Shown here: positions 59,011-64,000 of the stretch, piece by piece
Numbering within the stretch: position 1 is the first letter of the stretch
How the letters are laid out: each line of letters starts with the position of its first letter
Origin: Climacium dendroides
Lineage: Eukaryota > Streptophyta > Bryopsida > Hypnales > Climaciaceae
Assembly: GCA_950106755.1 (NCBI GenBank)
Contig: CATNNA010000003.1
Location: 682,001-746,000 of the forward strand
Reading direction: 5' to 3'
Length of the DNA: 64,000 bases
The notes under the pieces: model-generated
The model's database searches: none
What the model was told of the DNA's origin: nothing
What the model saw: the letters and a program-made list of their open reading frames with translations, nothing else
Made by a program: the position numbers and the translations under genes

Positions 59011-61862
59011 TTCTACATATTACTGCTTCTAATTATGCACACATGCTTTTGTTCAAGTTATGGCACCTAATCCACAAACATGTTCAACAGAACTCATACA
59101 CGTACAAAACATATTCCATAACATGAACCTCCCTACATTTTGTCTAACATTGCACCATCTACCATTTTAAAAAACACTCAATCCATAATTATATGTTCAC
59201 CTATAAGAATTATACCTTGTTCGCACCCCTTTTGCACACACAATACCATAAACTACTGCAACATTGAATACAGTCATGGCAATCCATCACACCTTGGGAT
59301 CCTCTTGCACCTCCTTCATCTTCTCACCAATCTTCCCTCCAGTCAACGTTGAACGCCTAGATTGAGAACTTATGTCTACCCACAATTTCTTACCCTCGCC
59401 CTTCCTCTTCTTCACGCTCCCTTGATCCTTTTTTGCTTTTGTAACATCTATTGCTTCTTCAATTTGCTCCAACACTGGCAAAGTGCTGGGTTTTTGCTTT
59501 ACATTTCTTGACTTATCAATTGTGCCTTCATCCTTTAAACTCACAATGACATCCACAATTTAGTAGTTGAGATTTCATGTCTACCTACTACACATCACAT
59601 GAAATTCCAAACAAATACAAAGGCAACAAACCCTATTCAATTACATTGAATGACATTGAAGGGCTTCTTATTTTTGTATGAACCTCCACTGTTGCATGCA
59701 CTACCTCAACACATTTCGACACGTTCAATACATGTGGTTTTGTGGCTATTTCTTCTTGTATCTTCTGAGGGTTCAGTTTCCTCAAACCTACCAATTCCTC
59801 CATGATCTCCTCACCACCTGCAACTTCCGGCATTGTGGTGCCTATTTTAGAATTAGACGTGTGTGTATTCCCTCCATTCTGCTTGCAGACTTCAAACAAA
59901 AGTTGCTTCACTAGGGAACCCATTTCACTTAATTCTCCCTTCACAGTCTCTTGGAATGTATACAATTCGTTTCGCACTTCTTCTATGCCTTTACCCGCCC
60001 TCCTTGAATTAGTGCCCGCCCCTCCTGAATTTGACGACCGAATGTGCACTGATTTGTCTGGTGAAGCAAGCTCTGCTTCCACTTCCATTTGAGTAGGGGG
60101 TCTCCCCAAATGTGCAGCCTACAATGACGGCAACCCTATATGTGTAAATTTCAAGACCAAAACATTCAACCATAGTGAAATTTCTTGAAAGCATTGACAA
60201 ACAATAAACAATTTCACATTGTGATGCACATGTCCAATTACAACAACTACTACTAACATAACTTACTATTTTCAAATGGAACTTCTCATATTGAAAACCA
60301 AATATGAGCACATGCACTTATATGATTACCTACACATGACTATACATATTCACATGTACATCCAAATATGACTTCAAGTAGTCACATAAAAGGCTAAATA
60401 TAATTGTTAGTCACAATACAATCGAAATACAATTTTAAGTACATTAATGACTGTTAATTATTATTGCAAGAACTCAAAGCAACATCCTATCCATCATTTC
60501 TTATTCTCCTGAATATGTCCTACTCAAGTCTAAGCATTGTCATATGACCAACAAAGTTTACCTTCAACACATACTACATTCAGGATTTCATGTTTATAAA
60601 AATAAAACCCAAAAGACTATGACTACGACCTCCCCTCTACAATCACATGCGTAAACAGAAGTTACAAAAGTGTAAACATCTCTTTCACTTACCAAGCGTG
60701 ACTTCACTTCTCCCTCAGATCGGCCACTATAGGACACTTTCTGCACGGTCTGCCGTGCAACCTTCATGCGTTCTGAATATGCTACTTTGTCTATCTTCTT
60801 GATGAGCTTCTTGAACTTCTCTACATGATGAGCCTTTATAGTTCTGGAAATGGGAGCTTTGGCCTCTATCAATTTCTTCATGTTAGCCCTCTTTGTCTTC
60901 ATTTGGGACCTCAAAATGCGAAAGAAGACATTATCAGGAACATCGCCCTTTCCACCATGATACTCAAATTTGGACGCCATTTTGTCCTTGATTGCTAATA
61001 GCAAAGGTCGGGGATGTGAATTGAAGTCATCCACACTCCAATCCAAATTACGAGAATATCCACGCAGCTTCGTCAACCAATCCACCCTATGCACTCCTGT
61101 AGGACAACCAACAAGGTCCACTTCAACCCAATTTCTATCATCAACCTTCTGTAGATCCCTCCTGAACTGCTTCAAATTAGATTGTCGTTGAAGACTTCTG
61201 CTCCGGTCCACATTGCTAACTTCCTTCCCTTCATTTCCACTCAGTTTCCGCATTTTCTCACGTACTTCCTTCAAGTTTGCTCCACTCTTTGCCATGCGCT
61301 TTAATATGCTGACTTCCTGTAACTTCAACTCATCCACTACATCATTGGACAACTCTTTATTTGGGCCATCTCCATCCTCCTCCGCACTAAAGTGCTGCTC
61401 AATATCTTCATCCGATTCCTCCCCCATAATTGTCTCCTCTGTGTCATCGAACAAAAAATTGTCCTCTTCCAATGGTGTTGTGACCATCATTTCTGTTGAT
61501 GAAGTCATCTTCTTCTTCCGTGTGGCTTCCTTGGGCCACGGCCTAGGGTGATGACGTTGATGGCTAAACAACTGTAAATGCAGAAAGAAACAACTTATAA
61601 TATGAGTATAATAAGTACAGAAGGAGGACCTTCATGTCCTACATAACTTAAGTAAAACTACCAAGAAATAAATTTTGAAAAAATATGAAGTTCAACTTCA
61701 GAGTCAGTCTCTAGGAAATGTAAATTCTAATTATCTCATTTTCATCACATGAGTCTGAACTCCTAATTTTTACCTCATGTCTATCAAAAAAATGTCTACA
61801 ATGAGCACAATTCTTTGTAATTGGCCTCTCCAAACTACAAACAGTCACGAAAGATCACTTCT

Positions 61863-62322
61863 GACTACAAATTTGGATAAAAGCTAATGTCTAACTACAA
61901 ACAGTCATAGAACACCATTTGCGATTGGGCTTCAAGTCACATAATAATGTTTGTGACTACAATTAGTTATAGAAGCTCATTTCTGACTACACGCAGTCAT
62001 AGAACACCATTTGCGACTGGGCTTCAAGTCACATAATAATGTTTGTGACTACAATTAGTTATAAAAGATCATTTTTGACTACAAGCAGTCATACAACACC
62101 ATTTGTGACTGGGCTTGAAGTCACATTATAATATTTGTGACTACAATTAGTTATAAAAGCTCATTTCCGTCTACAAACTGTCATAAAACACCATTTGTGA
62201 CTGGGCTTCAAGTCACATAATAATATTTGTGACTACAAGGAGTCACAAATGATTATTTTTCAATTGACTTGTAGTCACAAAACATCTTTTTTGACTATAA
62301 ATACTATCAAAACACCTATGGA
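61863..62322. repeat. 92-bp tandem repeat in a TNPA-like intron
   Basis: The block GTGACTACAATTAGTTATA recurs with starts of the GACTAC core at 61955, 62047, 62139 and 62231, exactly 92 bp apart, with partial units on both sides. Each unit holds several TGACT/AGTCA motifs, including GACTGGGCTTCAAGTCAC. It lies in the intron between exons 2 and 3. Confidence 0.85.
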
Positions 62323-63702
62323 GACTTGGCTTTCACTCACAAAATATCATTACTAACTGCTCACAATCACAATAGATGATACATCACTACAAAATGTCTC
62401 AACAAATGAATATTGACTGCCACGAAGTCACAGTAAATCAATATAGACTAACAATACACACAATTCTAAATTCTTCAGTTGGAAATGAACAAAGCGTTGC
62501 TATTCATGCTCTGGTCACTTAGACATGATCATTTTACAGTACAATGTATCGTAATTGGTCATTATTACAAATAAGGGTTATGTATTGACTTAGTTTAACT
62601 CTAATGAATCACACGTGCTCATATGAGAGTAACTTGATTTACAAATTTTGTGTTCCTGCTTCTCTCTCACAAACATCAACCTTTAAAACTATTGAAAGTC
62701 AGAAATGACTAATACCAAATTGTTGAAGACAAATTATGAGTCTAATAAATGAATGCACTTTTAAAGAGAAATTGTAAACTACAACTAACCACATACATAT
62801 GGCAATTGCAATAACAAAACACTTCAACAATGATGGAAAACTTCTTCAAAATTCAATGAATTATGTGTCTTTCTCCAGCACAATTAGTTCCAATAGGAAA
62901 GGATTGAAGCTAACCTTCGACTTACAGCAGTCTTCTTCCAATGTTTCTTCTTCTACTTCTTTGTCATTGCCTCCTAAGTTGATGTCAAAACTACCTCTTG
63001 ATACAGCCCTCCACGATGTTGCCCGTGTGTGCGTCTCTAATGTTGGTAAGATAGTGCCAGAGCTCTCCACTCCTTTTCCTCGATTTATACCTTGTGGCTT
63101 ATCAAGGGGCACGTCGCGATTGCTCTCAAAAATCCCTGCAAGCTGATTAGAAGTCATTTCCAATATAGGAAATGTAATTGCTGGAAAACTAGCAATTGTG
63201 CGAAACAATTCCACTTGCACATCATCTGGCAAATTAGTTATTTGTCTTGTCATTGTTGCCAAGATATTCTCCATAGTTCTCAATCCTAAAGCCCTGATGT
63301 GATTGATTTAAGTCAAAAAACACATGGGTCAAGCCTCTTCATTAAGTTTAATAAAAACAAAATTTCCTACATTTAACTTCAACATGTACATTCATTAATA
63401 TTGAACAGGGGCAATGGTTTTAATTTCACAAAAGTTCAATACACAAATCCATTTACTTCTTAAAAACTACGTAGAGCTTAGTATCTTACCTTGTTTCTCT
63501 GATGTTTGCCAATTGTATCGCAATGTCCAACAAGCATAGATCACTCAATTTTTGTGAGTTCCTTTGAATATTTTCCTTTCTCAACCTCTCATACTCAGTG
63601 ATCTCTGAAGCCATGCTATTGTGCTTGTTTACATCAAACAATCCTACTTGGAAAGGACAAAATTGCATCTTAGTACAATAGTGACGTCTCAGACATTAAT
63701 GC

Positions 63703-64000
63703 TATGGAAATGCGATCCCACATGCTAGACCCATAATACTAGCATAGGACGGAAAAATTCAAAAATTGTCTCCTTCAGAGGGAAAGTTTCTGAGTTCTCC
63801 TAGGAAGTTAAGGCAAATTAGGAAAACCGGATTTCCAGATCTAGAAAAATTTCATAAGGGCTAAAAACCTAAAATCCGGAACCCTAGAAAGTTCCGGAAA
63901 TCGGATGACGGCGCTGGCCCTAAACCGGAAACCGGATCCGTACTAGGGATAGGGTTTTGCCGCCAAAACCTGTCCCGTACATCGGGCCAGTATAAGAAGG
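63703..64000 (+). mobile_element. Family A LTR, start (A-9)
   Basis: Begins TATGGAAATGCGATCCCACA (first TG changed to TA), with the CTAGACC/CTAGCAT hairpin and the TATAAGAAGG box at 63991, closely matching A-7. The ORF would start beyond the window. It interrupts or abuts the CACTA II-2 element. Confidence 0.85.

Larger units (their letters stand above)
57059..63668 (-). pseudogene. TNPA-like protein of a CACTA element (spliced, with stops)
   Basis: In En/Spm-type elements TNPA-like proteins bind subterminal repeats and assist the transposase. Minus-strand exons with matching splice sites: 63668-63491 (MASEITEYERLRKENIQRN, donor GTAAGA), 63293-62926 (donor GTAAGT), 61571-60693 (acidic N-part, then NVFFRILRSQMKTKRANMKK; donor GTAAGT), 60118 to about 59645 (GRPPTQMEVEAEL; helical), about 59560-59287, 58260-57520 (RRGPMRAAKVGKPSKKK, then VLGYLCDI and PLHDGKEW; donor GTATGT) and 57414-57059 (acceptor TGCAG; VARGSLHRRL, ITYVVPGSEMVLL, VTKWPIEAL). 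The block before the last exon resembles the Ptta/En/Spm transposase domain and the last exon a DUF8039-like domain. TGA near 58037 and TAG near 57816 interrupt exon 6, so it is probably dead or uses splicing I have misread. Confidence 0.65.
55890..63702. mobile_element. Large CACTA transposon (family II, copy 2), right end not present
   Basis: The left terminus CACTACAACTAAAGCAGTG at 55890 matches family II copy 1. It is followed by 800 bp of subterminal repeats and then a minus-strand TNPA-like gene that fills the element. On the right the gene start at 63668 is followed closely by LTR A-9 at 63703, and no matching terminus or subterminal array is found, so the right end is cut off or lies beyond the LTR. 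No TNPD-like DDE transposase is seen, so autonomy cannot be claimed. It sits inside the family E pseudogene. Confidence 0.75.

Noticed and set aside
63674..63683. TACAATAGTG as the right terminus of CACTA II-2
   Set aside because: Beyond the CACTA-like five bases it does not match the left terminus and no subterminal motifs adjoin it.

Overview
The window is plant nuclear DNA, almost certainly heterochromatic or repeat-rich, with no intact host gene that I can support. The evidence is nested Ty3/gypsy LTR retrotransposons, CACTA (En/Spm-type) DNA transposons with 3-bp target duplications, spliced plant-type transposase genes and a tRNA-derived SINE. A fragment of the DUF7869-type family, which I associate mainly with non-flowering plants and algae, hints at a bryophyte, lycophyte or fern, but the species cannot be named from this sequence.

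Layout. 1-45,448 is a nest of LTR units from four families, called A-D here. Family A runs from TGTGGGAATG to CACTACA, B begins TGTGGGAGCACGGG, C runs from TGTCAGAAGC to GTACGACA, and D runs from TGTCGCA to TGCGACA. The order is D-0 (1-1873), C-1 (1874-3010), A-1 (minus, 3011-8091) with a damaged integrase (8141-9186), B-1 internal region and LTR (9299-18918) interrupted by the solo LTR A-2 (9416-13100), A-3 (18921-20073), a DUF7869-like pseudogene (20074-21985), a SINE (about 22375-22556), and a head-to-tail series A-4 to A-8 (22794-45448) interrupted by C-2, D-1, D-2 and B-2. Two copies of one non-autonomous CACTA (4530-6487, 14845-16849) sit inside these LTRs. 45,449-55,889 is AT-rich and holds a second CACTA family member (47323-48996), a broken SPT6-like gene fragment (about 50794-51940) and a decayed coiled-coil gene (54193-55889). 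From 55,890 a large CACTA carries a multi-exon TNPA-like gene (57059-63668, minus strand) and is cut by another family A LTR (63703 onward).

Main result. The LTRs themselves carry a gene. Family A LTRs are about 3.7 kb and each contains a 2.1-kb reading frame of about 700 codons. It has its own upstream TATA box and lies downstream of the polypurine tract, so it is inside the 3' LTR and not between the LTRs. The solo LTR A-2, flanked by a perfect 5-bp duplication, proves that the unit moves and survives as an LTR. Family D (3.5 kb, near-perfect duplication) carries a homologous frame, family B a remnant, and family C (1.6 kb, perfect duplication) none. All four families have a second TATA-like box about 0.95-1.15 kb before the LTR end. 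I infer that U3 gained a cargo gene with its own promoter. The protein has an N-terminal globular region with a conserved Asp-Trp, a basic/acidic linker, a long coiled coil, a KARLFE motif and a C-terminal IDLT motif that looks like a SUMO-interacting motif. All window copies carry nonsense codons, so any function would need intact copies elsewhere.
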